Source: CAWCDJ01 sp963796485 (lineage in GTDB: Bacteria; Acidobacteriota; Terriglobia; Bryobacterales; Bryobacteraceae). Taken from it: a stretch of DNA of 64,000 bases. Below are positions 18,234-31,600 of the stretch, piece by piece. Below the pieces are notes generated by a model. It ran no database searches. It was not told the DNA's origin and saw only the letters and a list, made by a program, of their open reading frames with translations. The stretch lies in assembly GCA_963796485.1 (NCBI GenBank), contig CAWCLV010000001.1, positions 310,001 through 374,000 of the forward strand. The letters are read 5' to 3'. The position numbers were made by a program, and so were the translations under genes. The number at the start of each line of letters is the position of its first letter. Position 1 is the first letter of the stretch.

Positions 18234-19118
18234 TCATTTTAAAGAACTCCTCTTCTGCGGTGGAGTCTCCTTCAGCCAGGCGATCATCTCCGGCTTCCAG
18301 TGCTGCATTTCGGGCGCTTTCCAACTGCTCATTCCGTGGCCGCCGCCTTCGATTACGATGAGCCGGCACCCGGCTCCGCCCTTCTGCAGGGAGTCGCAGA
18401 ACTCCGACGACTGCTCAAACGCCACCTGATCGTCTTTGTTCCCCTGGATCACGAGAAACGGCGGCATCCCTTTGTGAATTCCGGCGATCGGCGAGATGCG
18501 GTGCAGCTTTTCCAATCCCGCCGCGTCGAGTTGTTCCAGGCCGAAGTAGTGGATGCCCCCGCCATGCGAGGCGTGCCGGTTCAGGCTTGCCATGTTGAAG
18601 CGCTCCGGGTGGTCGCGCCGTAACTCCGCCAGCTTGCCGTAGTCCGAAGGCCCGTAGAAATCCACGACCGCCGCCACCCTGGTTTCGGGAGTGTAGTGCG
18701 TGCCCGCATAGTTCACCAGGAAGCCGCCCGCGGACTCGCCGATCAGCGCAATCTTCCGGACATTCAGGCGGTACTCTTTGGCGTGGGCTTTGACCCACCG
18801 GATGGCCGTGTCGAGATCCTCGTTCTGCTGCGGGAACTTCACCTCGGGAGCGAGCCGGTAGTCGATGCTGAACCAGGCGAAGCCGGCGCGGGCGAGCGGC
18901 TCGAACAACGGCCGGACGTTGGTGCTCTTGCTCCCCTCGTCGAAGCCGCCGCCATGAACCAGGATGGCCGCGGGAAACGGGCCCCGGCCGTCCGGGATGT
19001 GCAGATCCAGCAGAAGCGGTTTACCGGAAGCGCGGCCGTACTCCACGTCCTTTTGATCGACCGGCGCGCCGAACAGGCTGGCAGTGCAGGCCGCGGCCAC
19101 AACGAGGGCAAGTCTCAT
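18234..19118 (-). CDS. Exported alpha/beta-hydrolase esterase (BD-FAE / Abhydrolase_3-like)
   Basis: The protein is 294 aa with a signal peptide (MRLALVVAAACTASLFGAPV). The oxyanion motif HGGG is at 55-58, and the nucleophile elbow GESAGG has Ser129. The acid Asp is in QGNKDDQVAF and the His in GGGHGMSSW, so the triad is complete. The HGGG class includes carboxylesterases and acetyl-xylan or feruloyl esterases acting on plant polysaccharide side groups. The gene is alone, its stop converging on the MscS-like gene, and its start lies 14 bases below the treS stop on the same strand, so read-through from that operon is possible. Confidence 0.88.
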   Translation of the reverse strand: MRLALVVAAACTASLFGAPVDQKDVEYGRASGKPLLLDLHIPDGRGPFPAAILVHGGGFDEGSKSTNVRPLFEPLARAGFAWFSIDYRLAPEVKFPQQNEDLDTAIRWVKAHAKEYRLNVRKIALIGESAGGFLVNYAGTHYTPETRVAAVVDFYGPSDYGKLAELRRDHPERFNMASLNRHASHGGGIHYFGLEQLDAAGLEKLHRISPIAGIHKGMPPFLVIQGNKDDQVAFEQSSEFCDSLQKGGAGCRLIVIEGGGHGMSSWKAPEMQHWKPEMIAWLKETPPQKRSSLK

Positions 19119-19131
19119 GCAAGGGATTGTA

Positions 19132-22448
<3,317 letters not shown>

Positions 22449-22452
<4 letters not shown>

Positions 22453-23405
22453 GTGGTTCCCTCCGCGGCCTTGTGGAAAGCGAGCATCGCCAGCGGCGGG
22501 AGCGTCAGGTTCAAGGAATCCGGAAAACCGTGCATCGGAACGGGCGCGGACCGCACCGCGCCGAGGTTCCCCTGGCCGCTCCCGCCGTAAAGCGTGGCGT
22601 CGCTGTTGAGCATCTCCCTCCATTCTCCGGGTTCCGGCGCGCCGAGCCGGTAGTTTTGCCGCGGCACGGGAGTGAAATTGAGGACGAAGAGAACCTGTTC
22701 CCGCGGATTCCGGCCGATGCGGCGGAAGGCCAGGATGCTGCGCCGGCTGTCGCTCGTGTCCACCCAGGAGAACCCGGCGGGCGCCGAATCGAGCTCGAAG
22801 AGCGCGGGCCGGCCCCGGTAAAACGTGTTCAGGTCGCGCACCCAGCGCGGCAGGCCGCTTTGGCAGGACTCTGCCGGCACATGGAACTCGCTGCCCATGA
22901 ACAGCAGCTTTTTCCCGGGATGCGCCATCATGTAGCCGTAGAGCAGCCGCACGTTGGCGAGCTTCTGCCATTCGTCGCCGGGCATTCTCGTGGCGAGCGA
23001 GCCATATTCCGAGCCGAGAGGAAGCACCGGATTCCCGGCCCATGCAGCATCGGGACCGGCGGTCAGCAGATTGTGGTGGTAGGCGCGGTGCAGAGGGTCG
23101 TGCGCAAAATATGCAAGGGTGTCGGACGCCCACCGCACGTTTTTTGTGTACCGGACGGCGACACCTTTCATGCGGCCATCCCCTTCCACGGCCACCGGGA
23201 CATGCGCCTCCCGCACTGCTTCGAGGACGTTCCGGAATTCATCGGTGTCTTGGGGCAGCTTCAGGTGTGTGAACCCCATCCGGCGAAGAAAGTCCACCAG
23301 CTCATCCGGGTTTGCGGCAAGTGGCAGGGAGCTGAAATCGAGTTCGCAAATCGATACGGGCAGGTTTGGGCCGCCCGTTTTCGGCGGAAGGAAGAGGTCG
23401 GTCAT
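22449..23405 (-). CDS. Mini-GlgB: truncated branching-enzyme-like protein lacking the catalytic residues
   Basis: The protein is 318 aa, less than half the usual GlgB (about 630-730). The start is ATG 23405 overlapping the glgE stop (TGATG); the end overlaps the treS start (GTGA). It lines up with GlgB pieces: LPVSICELDFSSL with the LSIYEVH strand, MGFTHLKLPQ with MGFTHVELLP, VRWASDTLAYFAHDPLHRAYHHN with the MGWMHDTLEYM...YRKYHHN segment, then MPGDEWQKLANVRLLYGYMMAHPGKKLLFMG and the C-terminal beta domain. The stretch with the nucleophile Asp (VDAVASMLYLD) and acid Glu (AEESTDWP) is absent, and SHDEVVHG reads GSEYGSLA. Catalysis by the GH13 mechanism is therefore not possible. A regulatory, glucan-binding or scaffolding role for GlgE/TreS is my inference. 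Confidence 0.85.
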
Positions 23406-25378
23406 CAGAGGAAGTAGTCGAAGTCCCGCTCGGTCCGGATCCTGCGCCGGATGCGGAACACGTGAGCCGGGATGGTTTGGGGATCGAGCTCCACATAATT
23501 GCGCGGGCCCGTCCAAAGGTGGCGGTTATCGCCGAGCAGATCGTGCACCTGGTAGGGATAGCGCGGGTCGAGCCCCAGCGCCGGCAAGTCGAGGTTTACC
23601 CAGCCGGAATGCTTGTGCGAAGGGTCGAGATTCACGATCACCAGAACCGAATCCAGCAGATCGGGAGTCGATTTGCTGTAGCAGATCAGCTGCTCGTTAT
23701 CGATGTCGTGGAAGTGGAGGCTCCGGTCGCTTTGCAGGGCGGGATTGTCGCGGCGGACGCGATTGACGCGGGTGATCAATTCCCTGAGGCTCCAGGGGTC
23801 GTCGATGCGCCACTCCCGCAACTGATACTTTTCGGAATCCAGGTACTCTTCGCTGCCCGCTTGCCTGGCCACGTTTTCACAGAGTTCGAACGCCGGCCCG
23901 TAGATGCCGTAGTTTGCTCCCAGCGTCGCCGCCAGAATCAGCCGCGCGATAAACGCCGGCCGGCCGCCATACTGGAGGTATTCCGGCAGGATGTCCGGCG
24001 TGTTCGGCCAGAGGTTCGGCCGGAAATACTCGCGGACTTCCGATTGCGTCAACTCCGTGAAGTACGCGGTCAGCTCGGCCTTCGTGTTTCGCCACGTGAA
24101 GTAGGTATAGGATTGCGTGAAGCCCAGCTTCGCCAGCCGGTACATCACTTTGGGCCGCGTAAAGGCCTCCGCGAGGAAGATGGTTTCCGGGGACTTGCCC
24201 TTCACTTCCGCGATCAGCTTTTCCCAGAACGGGAAGGCCTTGGTATGCGGATTGTCCACGCGGAAGATTCGAATCCCGCGATCGATCCAGAAGTGCACCA
24301 CGCCTGCCAGTTCGTCCCACAAGGCGCGCCAATCCTCCGTTTCGAATTCGAGCGGGTAGATGTCCTGATATTTTTTGGGCGGGTTCTCCGCATACTGGAT
24401 CGTGCCGTCCGGGCGCTTGCGGAACCATTCCGGGTGCTCGCGGACGTACGGGTGGTCCGGGGCGCACTGAAACGCGATATCCAACGCCACTTCGAGGCCC
24501 CGCTCCGCGGCCGCCCGGACGAACCAGTCGAAGTCCTCCACCGTTCCGAGCTGCGGGTGGATCGACTTGTGGCCGCCTTCTTCGGAGCCGATTGCCCAGG
24601 GGCTGCCGGTGTCGTCCGGCGTCGCGGCGGTCGCGTTATTCCGGCCCTTCCGGTTGACTTTGCCGATGGGGTGGACCGGCGGGAGATACACGACATCGAA
24701 GCCCATCGCCGCGGCGTAATCGAGGCGCGCCTCGCACCCGCGCAGGCCTCCGCACGAGCGGGGGAAGAACTCGTACCAGGCGCTGAAGCGGGCCCGTTCG
24801 CGATCCACCGTCACCGGCAGTTCGCGGTCGTAGCGTGTCGCGAGCGCGCGGTCCGGGTTGCGGCCCATGATCTCCTCAAGTTCGGGATCGAGCGCCCGCT
24901 CCGCCTTTTCGGCGTCGGAAGCGCTTCCGCGGAGGTACCCGGCGCACTCGAGAAGATCGGCGCTGTCCCCGCCGGACGCCCGCAGCGCCCCTTCTTCGAG
25001 CAATTGCGCGCCAGCCAGCAGATCGACAGCCAGGTCCGTCTGCCGCGCTTCGACCCGTTTGATCATGTCCCTCCGCCAGGTCTGAAAGCGGTCGATCCAA
25101 CCCTCGATGGTGTAGAGGTAGCGGCCGACTGCACTTACCGTGAACTCCGCCTTCCAGCGGTCGTTACCGAGCGGCGTCATAGGGGTTTCGTCCCACCCGG
25201 CGGCATCGTCCTTCCGGTGGAGCACCGCGCAGGAGATCGATTCATGGCCATCCGCGTACACGTCGGCCTCGACCCTGACGGACCCGCCCGCCGTTCGCTT
25301 AATGGCGAATCGGCCGCAGTCCACCTCCGGCCCGACGCCTGCGATCACGACCCTCCCTCTAAGATCGGGCGCGTCCAT
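23405..25378 (-). CDS. glgE: Alpha-1,4-glucan:maltose-1-phosphate maltosyltransferase
   Basis: The protein is 657 aa and transfers maltosyl units from maltose-1-phosphate to growing alpha-1,4-glucan. An N-terminal beta domain (GRVVIAGVGPEVDCG) and a helical insert precede the GH13 barrel. GlgE signatures are WYEFFPRS, YLPPVHPIGK, the nucleophile Asp375 in FRVDNPHTK, the acid Glu404 in FLAEAFTRP and the segment WPNTPDILPEYLQ. The start ATG 25378 follows a strong ribosome site; a longer frame to 25480 is not needed. First gene of the operon glgE, mini-glgB, treS-maltokinase, all joined by overlapping stop/start codons, so the three are made together. Confidence 0.95.
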   Translation of the reverse strand: MDAPDLRGRVVIAGVGPEVDCGRFAIKRTAGGSVRVEADVYADGHESISCAVLHRKDDAAGWDETPMTPLGNDRWKAEFTVSAVGRYLYTIEGWIDRFQTWRRDMIKRVEARQTDLAVDLLAGAQLLEEGALRASGGDSADLLECAGYLRGSASDAEKAERALDPELEEIMGRNPDRALATRYDRELPVTVDRERARFSAWYEFFPRSCGGLRGCEARLDYAAAMGFDVVYLPPVHPIGKVNRKGRNNATAATPDDTGSPWAIGSEEGGHKSIHPQLGTVEDFDWFVRAAAERGLEVALDIAFQCAPDHPYVREHPEWFRKRPDGTIQYAENPPKKYQDIYPLEFETEDWRALWDELAGVVHFWIDRGIRIFRVDNPHTKAFPFWEKLIAEVKGKSPETIFLAEAFTRPKVMYRLAKLGFTQSYTYFTWRNTKAELTAYFTELTQSEVREYFRPNLWPNTPDILPEYLQYGGRPAFIARLILAATLGANYGIYGPAFELCENVARQAGSEEYLDSEKYQLREWRIDDPWSLRELITRVNRVRRDNPALQSDRSLHFHDIDNEQLICYSKSTPDLLDSVLVIVNLDPSHKHSGWVNLDLPALGLDPRYPYQVHDLLGDNRHLWTGPRNYVELDPQTIPAHVFRIRRRIRTERDFDYFL

Positions 25379-25380
25379 TG

Positions 25381-25390
25381 TCCTCTCCTT
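25381..25390 (-). promoter_or_regulatory. Strong ribosome binding site of glgE
   Basis: On the minus strand AAGGAGAGGA ends 2-3 bases before the ATG at 25378, with its AAGGAG core about 6 bases away. It selects this ATG over the upstream in-frame start at 25480, and shows that the operon begins with high translation initiation while the two later genes rely on overlap coupling. Confidence 0.75.
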
Positions 25391-25445
25391 GATCGTAACC
25401 GCACCTTGCGGTTCACCCGGTCCCCAAACTGTTCGGAAAGGCACA

Positions 25446-26597
25446 TCAGTCCTTTTCGGAGCCCAGCCAGGCGCGAACAATCCGGTCTACCCGTCCCGAT
25501 TCCTCCAGTTGGAGCAAGTATAGATTCATCTTGTGGACGATGGCCGGCGCGCTGAGCGGCATGGCGAAGCCGTAATTCTGCGGCATGTACTCCGCCCGGG
25601 ATACCGCGAGCGAGCGGTTATGCTGCTGCGCGAGGAAATACTGCAATTGGGGGCGGTCGAAGACAATGGCATCCACGGTTTTCGCTTCGATCAATTGATA
25701 GGCTTTCGCCAGCGAATCCACCCCGCTCACTTTCGCTCCATAGTTTCGCGCGAAGCTCTCCCCCGGCGACCCGGAAAGGACCGCGACTTCGCGCCCGCGC
25801 AGCTCCTCGGCGGTCGTGATCGTGTTGGTGGTCATCCCGGTAAGCGTGAGGGTGCTCGCGATCCCGGCAACCAGCGAGGTCGCCATGATTACCGAGATCA
25901 CGATCCAGATGGCAGTCACGAGCCTGCCAAGGAAGGTCCTGGGCGCCAAGTCCCCGTAGCCCACCGTGCTCATCGTGACGATCGCCAGCCAGATGCCGTT
26001 GGCGATCCCGCGCACGGGTTCGTGTGCGAAGGTCGCGTCCCTGACGCGGCGCTCCGCCAGCCAGATCAGGCTGCCGACCAGGGCCAGGACCGAAAGCAGC
26101 ACCGCCACTGCGATGAAGAACGTACGGCTGAAAAACGGAGAGATGCGGTCCCACCATGTGGGACTTTCGGTTCTGGAGAGAATCGCCAGCGAGGAGGCGT
26201 AGTAGGGCTGCGAAAAGCGGGCCGTTTGCGCGCGTTCCGAGGTGATGCTCACGGGGCCGACGACGACGTCGATCTGGCCCGCGTCGAGCGCCTCCATCGC
26301 TTCGGGAACGCTCTCGAAAGGCTGGAAGCGATAGCGCCATCCGGCTTCGGCCGCCAGCGCCTGCCAGACCTCGACCGAGATGCCTTCGAAACCGCCGGCG
26401 GTTTTTACGACGAACGGCTCCGAACCCGCCACGCCGACTCGCAAGCCGCCGGCTTCGGCGCGGGAGACCGCAGCCGGCGCGATCGATGTACCCAGGAGAA
26501 CCGAAACAAGGAGAAGGCCCGGCAGTTTCGAGGTCGCACTCACTTGCTTCTCAAAGTGTACGCCCCGCAACACCGGGTCCGAATCATGCAAACACAT
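25446..26597 (-). CDS. GluR0-like bacterial ionotropic receptor: ligand-binding domain with an inserted potassium-type pore
   Basis: The protein is 383 aa from ATG 26597; GTG 26543 is an alternative with a shorter signal peptide. A type II periplasmic binding (SBP_bac_3) domain lobe (LRVGVAGSEPFVVK, GFEGISVEVW, DVVVGPVSITSERA) is interrupted by helix 161-180, a pore loop with the full potassium filter TVGYGD (211-216) and helix 225-248. Lobe 2 then resumes (LRGREVAVLSGSPGESFA ... ESGRVDRIVRAWL). This S1-M1-P-M2-S2 order is that of the cyanobacterial glutamate-gated channel GluR0. It probably opens a K+ pathway when a periplasmic amino acid binds. The ligand is unknown. Divergent from an MscS gene. 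Confidence 0.88.
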   Translation of the reverse strand: MCLHDSDPVLRGVHFEKQVSATSKLPGLLLVSVLLGTSIAPAAVSRAEAGGLRVGVAGSEPFVVKTAGGFEGISVEVWQALAAEAGWRYRFQPFESVPEAMEALDAGQIDVVVGPVSITSERAQTARFSQPYYASSLAILSRTESPTWWDRISPFFSRTFFIAVAVLLSVLALVGSLIWLAERRVRDATFAHEPVRGIANGIWLAIVTMSTVGYGDLAPRTFLGRLVTAIWIVISVIMATSLVAGIASTLTLTGMTTNTITTAEELRGREVAVLSGSPGESFARNYGAKVSGVDSLAKAYQLIEAKTVDAIVFDRPQLQYFLAQQHNRSLAVSRAEYMPQNYGFAMPLSAPAIVHKMNLYLLQLEESGRVDRIVRAWLGSEKD

Positions 26598-26682
26598 GAG
26601 CTCCGCGGCGAAATGGTTGTAGACAGTCCCCGCCGCCCCCGTCAGCGGGGAGAATGGCAATGAAGTTGTTCGTTTTATCGCG

Positions 26683-28383
26683 ATGCTGCGTTTACGCGTA
26701 ATTTGTACTCTTCTTGTGTTCACGGCGGGCGGGTGGTGCGCGCCGGCCGATCCGCTCGGACGGTCCACTCCCCGAGGAACGGTCCTTGGTTTTCTTCAGG
26801 CAGCGCAGGATCACAATTACCAACTGGCCGCGCAGTACTTGGAAGACGGCCACTCCGCGGCAAACCCTGACAGTTCCGCATCGCGCGACCTGGCCTCGCA
26901 GTTGAAGACCGTTCTCGACCGCCGCCTGAACGTCGATCTGGCCGACGTCAACGATACTCCTGCAGGGAACCTGGCCGATGGCCTCGCCGCCGGCTCCGAA
27001 CTCATCGGCACGGTCGCCACATCGGCGGGGCCGGTACAGGTGACCCTTCAACGCGTCGCCTCGGCCGGCGGGGAGATCTGGCTTTTCTCGTCGGCGACGC
27101 TGGCCCGCGTCCCCGAAGTCTTCCGCGCCATCGCTCCCTCGCTGATTGAGAAATACGTGCCCGGCGTCCTGGCTGAAACGCAGGTATTCGGGGCTGCCAT
27201 TTGGCGCTGGATGGCCCTTTTGCTTCTGCTGCCGCTCGCTATCGGCCTCGCGCTGCTCTTAACGAAACTCGGTCTTTGGGTAATGTCCGTATTTGCGCGC
27301 AGGACCGCTACCGGCCTGGATGACGAGATCGTGGAGAAGTTGCGCGGACCCCTGCGTCTGTTTTTGGCGGTGTCCCTGTTTCACCCCGGTCTGCTATTCC
27401 TATCGCTGCCGCTGCTCACTCGCCAGGCGGTGGGCGACATCGAGACCATCCTGGTGTCGGTGGCGATCACGTGGGTCCTCCTGCGGCTCATCGACATCGC
27501 GTCCGATCGCGCGAAGCTCGCGCTGGTCCGCACGCACCGGTTCGCCGCGACCGCGGTGGTGCCCCTGGGGCGCCGCATCGTTAAAGTCCTGGCGGTGGTC
27601 TCGATCACGCTGGTGGTCTTGGATAATTTCGGGTTTCAGATGTCCACCATCATCGCCGGCCTCGGTGTCGGCGGCATCGCGGTGGCCCTGGCAGCGCAGA
27701 AGACCATCGAGAACCTCTTCGCGGGCATCTCGCTGGTGATCGATCAGCCCGTCCGGGTGGGCGACTTCTGCAAGTTCGGCGATAACGTCGGAACGGTTGT
27801 CGATGTCGGCCTCCGCTCGACCCGCATCCAGACTCTGGACCGGACCGTCGTCACGATTCCGAATGCCCAGTTCGCGGCAATCAACCTGGAAAACTTCGGC
27901 CCGCGCGAAAAGGTGTGGTTCCACCCGGTATTCGGGCTTCGTGTCGATACCACGCCCGACCAGTTGCGTTACGTTCTGGTGGGCATCCGCAAACTGCTGT
28001 ACGAGCACCCGAAGGTGGAGCCGGGCGGCCGGGTGCGGCTGATCGGTTTTGGTCCGGCGGAACTCAGGCTGGAAGTTTTCGCGTACGTGCTCACCGCGGA
28101 TTACAACGAGTTTGTCGCCATTCAGGAGGACCTGCTGCTCCGAATGCTGGAGGTCATTGCAGCCGCCGGCACCGGGCTGGCCGTTCCCGTGCAGACCAAC
28201 TATATCGCCCGTAAAGCCGGCACTGACGACGATCTGAGGGACGCCGCCATCCAGCAGGTGCGCGAGTGGAAACAAGGCGGCCGGCTTCCGTTTCCCGATT
28301 TTTCCCCGGAGGAGGTGGCCCGGATGCAGAACCGTCTGCCATATCCTCCGTCCGAGTCGGCTGTCCGGAACGGCGCCGGCTGA
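26683..28383 (+). CDS. Large MscS-family mechanosensitive channel with exported N-terminal domain
   Basis: The protein is 566 aa. A signal peptide (MLRLRVICTLLVFTAGGWC) is followed by an exported domain of about 150 residues, then helices near 170-190, 225-245, 250-270 and 290-315. The pore helix GLGVGGIAVALAAQKTIENLF (core GVGGIAVALAAQ) is the MscS TM3 signature, followed by SLVIDQPVRVGDF and the beta domain TRIQTLDRTVVTIPNAQF. The C-terminus is soluble. It would release ions or solutes on membrane tension in hypo-osmotic shock. It shares an 85-base upstream region with the GluR0-like gene, so the two may be co-regulated. Confidence 0.93.
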   Translation: MLRLRVICTLLVFTAGGWCAPADPLGRSTPRGTVLGFLQAAQDHNYQLAAQYLEDGHSAANPDSSASRDLASQLKTVLDRRLNVDLADVNDTPAGNLADGLAAGSELIGTVATSAGPVQVTLQRVASAGGEIWLFSSATLARVPEVFRAIAPSLIEKYVPGVLAETQVFGAAIWRWMALLLLLPLAIGLALLLTKLGLWVMSVFARRTATGLDDEIVEKLRGPLRLFLAVSLFHPGLLFLSLPLLTRQAVGDIETILVSVAITWVLLRLIDIASDRAKLALVRTHRFAATAVVPLGRRIVKVLAVVSITLVVLDNFGFQMSTIIAGLGVGGIAVALAAQKTIENLFAGISLVIDQPVRVGDFCKFGDNVGTVVDVGLRSTRIQTLDRTVVTIPNAQFAAINLENFGPREKVWFHPVFGLRVDTTPDQLRYVLVGIRKLLYEHPKVEPGGRVRLIGFGPAELRLEVFAYVLTADYNEFVAIQEDLLLRMLEVIAAAGTGLAVPVQTNYIARKAGTDDDLRDAAIQQVREWKQGGRLPFPDFSPEEVARMQNRLPYPPSESAVRNGAG

Positions 28384-28623
28384 TCGTCTCGCGGAATACA
28401 GACTTTGGAATCCGAAATACCGAAATCTGTAGGTATTCCCCCGATAAAAAGTTCTTCAGGACCCGAAAACCTTTGTTTATAAGGGTCCCGCAACTGCGCG
28501 CCGGAGCGGTCATTGAATTGCACTCGTGACCCTGCTTACAGCAAATTCTTCAGGGGGCGTGGCATGCGCCAGTATCTGCCACCGCCTTGATTCAAGTTGT
28601 TTGGCACGAAACAAAGGAGATTT
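28384..28623 (+). other. 240-base intergenic leader before the first TonB receptor
   Basis: This gap is AT-richer than its surroundings. It contains a partial inverted repeat (AATACAGA near 28395 with TCTGT..TATT near 28427-28438), a 6-bp stem GGACCC/GGGTCC flanking the A/T stretch TTTGTTTATAAG near 28470-28490, and the ribosome site AAAGGAG just before ATG 28624. The promoter is probably here, but I cannot pick convincing -35/-10 boxes. I see no gene in it. Confidence 0.4.
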
Positions 28624-31600
28624 ATGACGAGATGCAGAACTGTGCTCATGCTGCTCCTGATGTCGGCAGCAATGTTTGCGCAGGATTTCCGGGCGACGCT
28701 CACCGGAACCGTTACGGATCCATCCGGTGCCGCCATACCCGGGGCCACCGTTAGAGTGATCAATTCCGGAACGGGCGAAATCAAAGAGGCCCAGACTACG
28801 GCCGAAGGTCACTACGCCGTTCCGTACCTGAACCCGGGAACCTACAATATCGAGGCGACATCGACAGGTTTCCAGACTACGAAGCGCAACAACATCGTAC
28901 TGCGCGTCGCGGACAAAGTGGATATTCCGGTCCAGTTGAGCGTGGGCCAGATGTCCGTCGCGGTCGAAGTGACAAGCACGCAGGATGTCCTCGACACGGC
29001 CGATGCCAGCCGCGGCCTGGTTTTCGACCCCATCAAGACCCAGCAATACCCATTGAACGGCCGCCAGGAATACATGTTGATGGCTCTGACGCCGGGCGTG
29101 CTTTTCACGCAAGAGCAGTTCGGGAACGGCGGCTACTCCGGTACCCGCGGCTGGGATACCAGCAATGCCTACACCATCAACGGCGCCCGCTCGGGCACCA
29201 ACGTCTTCCTGCTGAACGGCGCTCCGATCAGCGATAACGGCGGAACCTGGCAAATCGCGCCGAACGTGGATGCGATCCAGGAATTCAAAGTCATGACGAA
29301 CACCTACGACGCCCAGTGGGGGCAGTTCGCGGGTGGCGCGGTGAACACGACCCTCAGGTCGGGGACCAACGACTTCCATGGCAGCGTGTTCGATTATTTC
29401 CGCAACTCCTACATGGATTCGAACTGGTTCCAGAACAACTACAACCACCAGGCTGTCCCCTTCCACAATCAGCACCAATTCGGCGGCAGCATCGCCGGCC
29501 CGATCCGGAAGAACAAAGATTTCTTCCTCTTCACGTTCGAAGGCTGGCGCGAAGTGCTGCCCGCCCCCTCCCAGCAGACCGTGCCGACGCCCGGGATGAA
29601 GACCGGCAACTTCAACGGCACCGGGATCACGATCTATGATCCGATGACCTCGCTCTCATGCAGCGACCCGGCCAACAACTGCGCCGGTCATACTTATGCC
29701 CGGTCCCCGTTCCCCGGAAACATTATTCCCGCCAGCCGCATGAGCGCCGCGGGACAGAAGATTCTCGGCTATTATCCCAATCCCACGAGCCCCGGTCTCT
29801 CCAACAACTTCAACGCCCCGAACGTGAAAGACCAGTACGCATACAATCAGCCGATCGTGAAGTGGGACCACGACTTCGACGAGAACAATAAAATGAACTT
29901 CTCGTTCGATTTCCAGCACGGCTCCGAATACCGCGACAGTTCCGGTTTCGGCGGCCCCGCGTCCTACGGCGATATCAACGCCCAGCGCACGCCGCAGCAC
30001 TACATTTTCGATTACACCCGGATCCTCTCGGCGACCTCCGTGTTCGACGTCCGTATGTCGTTCGGCCGGTTCACCGACAACCATCCCGGCTGGGGCGACC
30101 CGAGTTTCAAGGGCTCCAGTCTGGGCGTGAACATCCCCTGCGCCCCGACGGTTTCGACCTGCGCGGCGCCCCGCATCGACGTCACGAATTTCGCTTCCAT
30201 GTTTGGCAACGGCAACTACCAGATCAACTGGTGGAGCTATAACACCTGGGACCTGCTGCCCAGCCTTACGCTGAACCGCGGGACCCACACGCTGCACATC
30301 GGCGCCGAAGCGAAATACGTAGCGCGTCCGAGCCAGAGCAGCGGCTACGCCTCCGGCTATATGACCTTTAATAATGCCTGGACCCGCCACTATTCCGATG
30401 TCGACGGCGGCGCCAGTGACGGCAGCGGCATCGCCAGCATGCTGCTCGGCGACCCTGCGAGCGGCCAGGTCGATTTCAACACGACCGCCTACATCACGCG
30501 GCCCTATTTCTCCTGGTATTTGCAGGACGACTGGAAGGTCAGCAGTAAGCTGACCATCAATGGCGGTATCCGTTACGAAGTCCAGATGCCCTGGGTGGAA
30601 CGCTACAACCGCGGCATCTATGCTTTCAACTACACCGAAGTCAACCCTTACAGCAACGCCGTGCTGGCCAACTGGAACAAGCTGGCTGCCACGTCGAACG
30701 ATCCGTATGGCTACCCGGCGGCGCCGAGCGCGCTCCTGGGCGGCTTGGAATTCCTGGGCGCCAACGGAAATCCCACTCGCCAGTACCACATCGATTGGAC
30801 CAACCTGGCTCCGCGCCTCGGTTTCGCCTATCGTGTGGATGACAAGACCGTGCTCCGCGCCGGCGTCGGCGTATTCTACCGGCCGCTGAGCAACAACCTT
30901 TCGTCGCAGTACGGGTTTTCGCAGACCACGAATTATACGGGCTCCGTAACGAACGGGCTCTATCCGATGGCCGGCGCCGATCCCGCAGGTCCCGGATCCC
31001 TGGCCAATCCTTTCCCGAACGGCCTGATTCAGCCTGTGGGCGCGACCCAGGGCCTGATGACCTATGCCGGAAACGGAATCAGCTACAATGATCCCCGTTA
31101 CCGCACCCCGCGCACCTACCAGTACTCCTTCGGCTTGCAGCGCGAACTTCCGGGACACATCAACCTGGAACTTTCGTATGCCGGCAACCGGGAGATCTTC
31201 GTCCCGGTGTCGCTGAACTGGTCCAACTATCCGCAGAGCGCCGCGATGCAGACGCTCGGGCAAACTAATCCCGATTACCTCAACCGCACGGTGGCAAATC
31301 CGTTCTATGGCATTCTGCCCACCACTGCGAGCCTCGGCGCCAGCGCCACGATCGCCCGCGGCGCGCTGCTCCGTGCCTATCCGCTGTTCACCGGCATGAC
31401 GCAGAATTACTCCCAGCAGGTGGGCTACTACAACTCCCACGAACTGCAGGTCAAAGTTGAGAAGCGCGTTCTGGGCGGAGCCAAATCCGGAGTCCTGACC
31501 TGGGTTCTGGCTTACACCTTCGGCAAGAAGACCCAGGCCGACCATCGCCTGGACAACTGGAACCTCAACGAGCCCCTGGTCTACGAGATGGACGATCTCA

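Noticed and set aside
22453..23133. N-terminal extension of treS to a 1333-aa protein
   Set aside because: The extra 227 residues are the glgB-like gene read in another frame; GTG 22452 with GGAGGG explains the start and gives the usual fusion length.
23366..25555. 729-aa plus-strand frame opposite glgE
   Set aside because: Antisense shadow; glgE carries complete family signatures.
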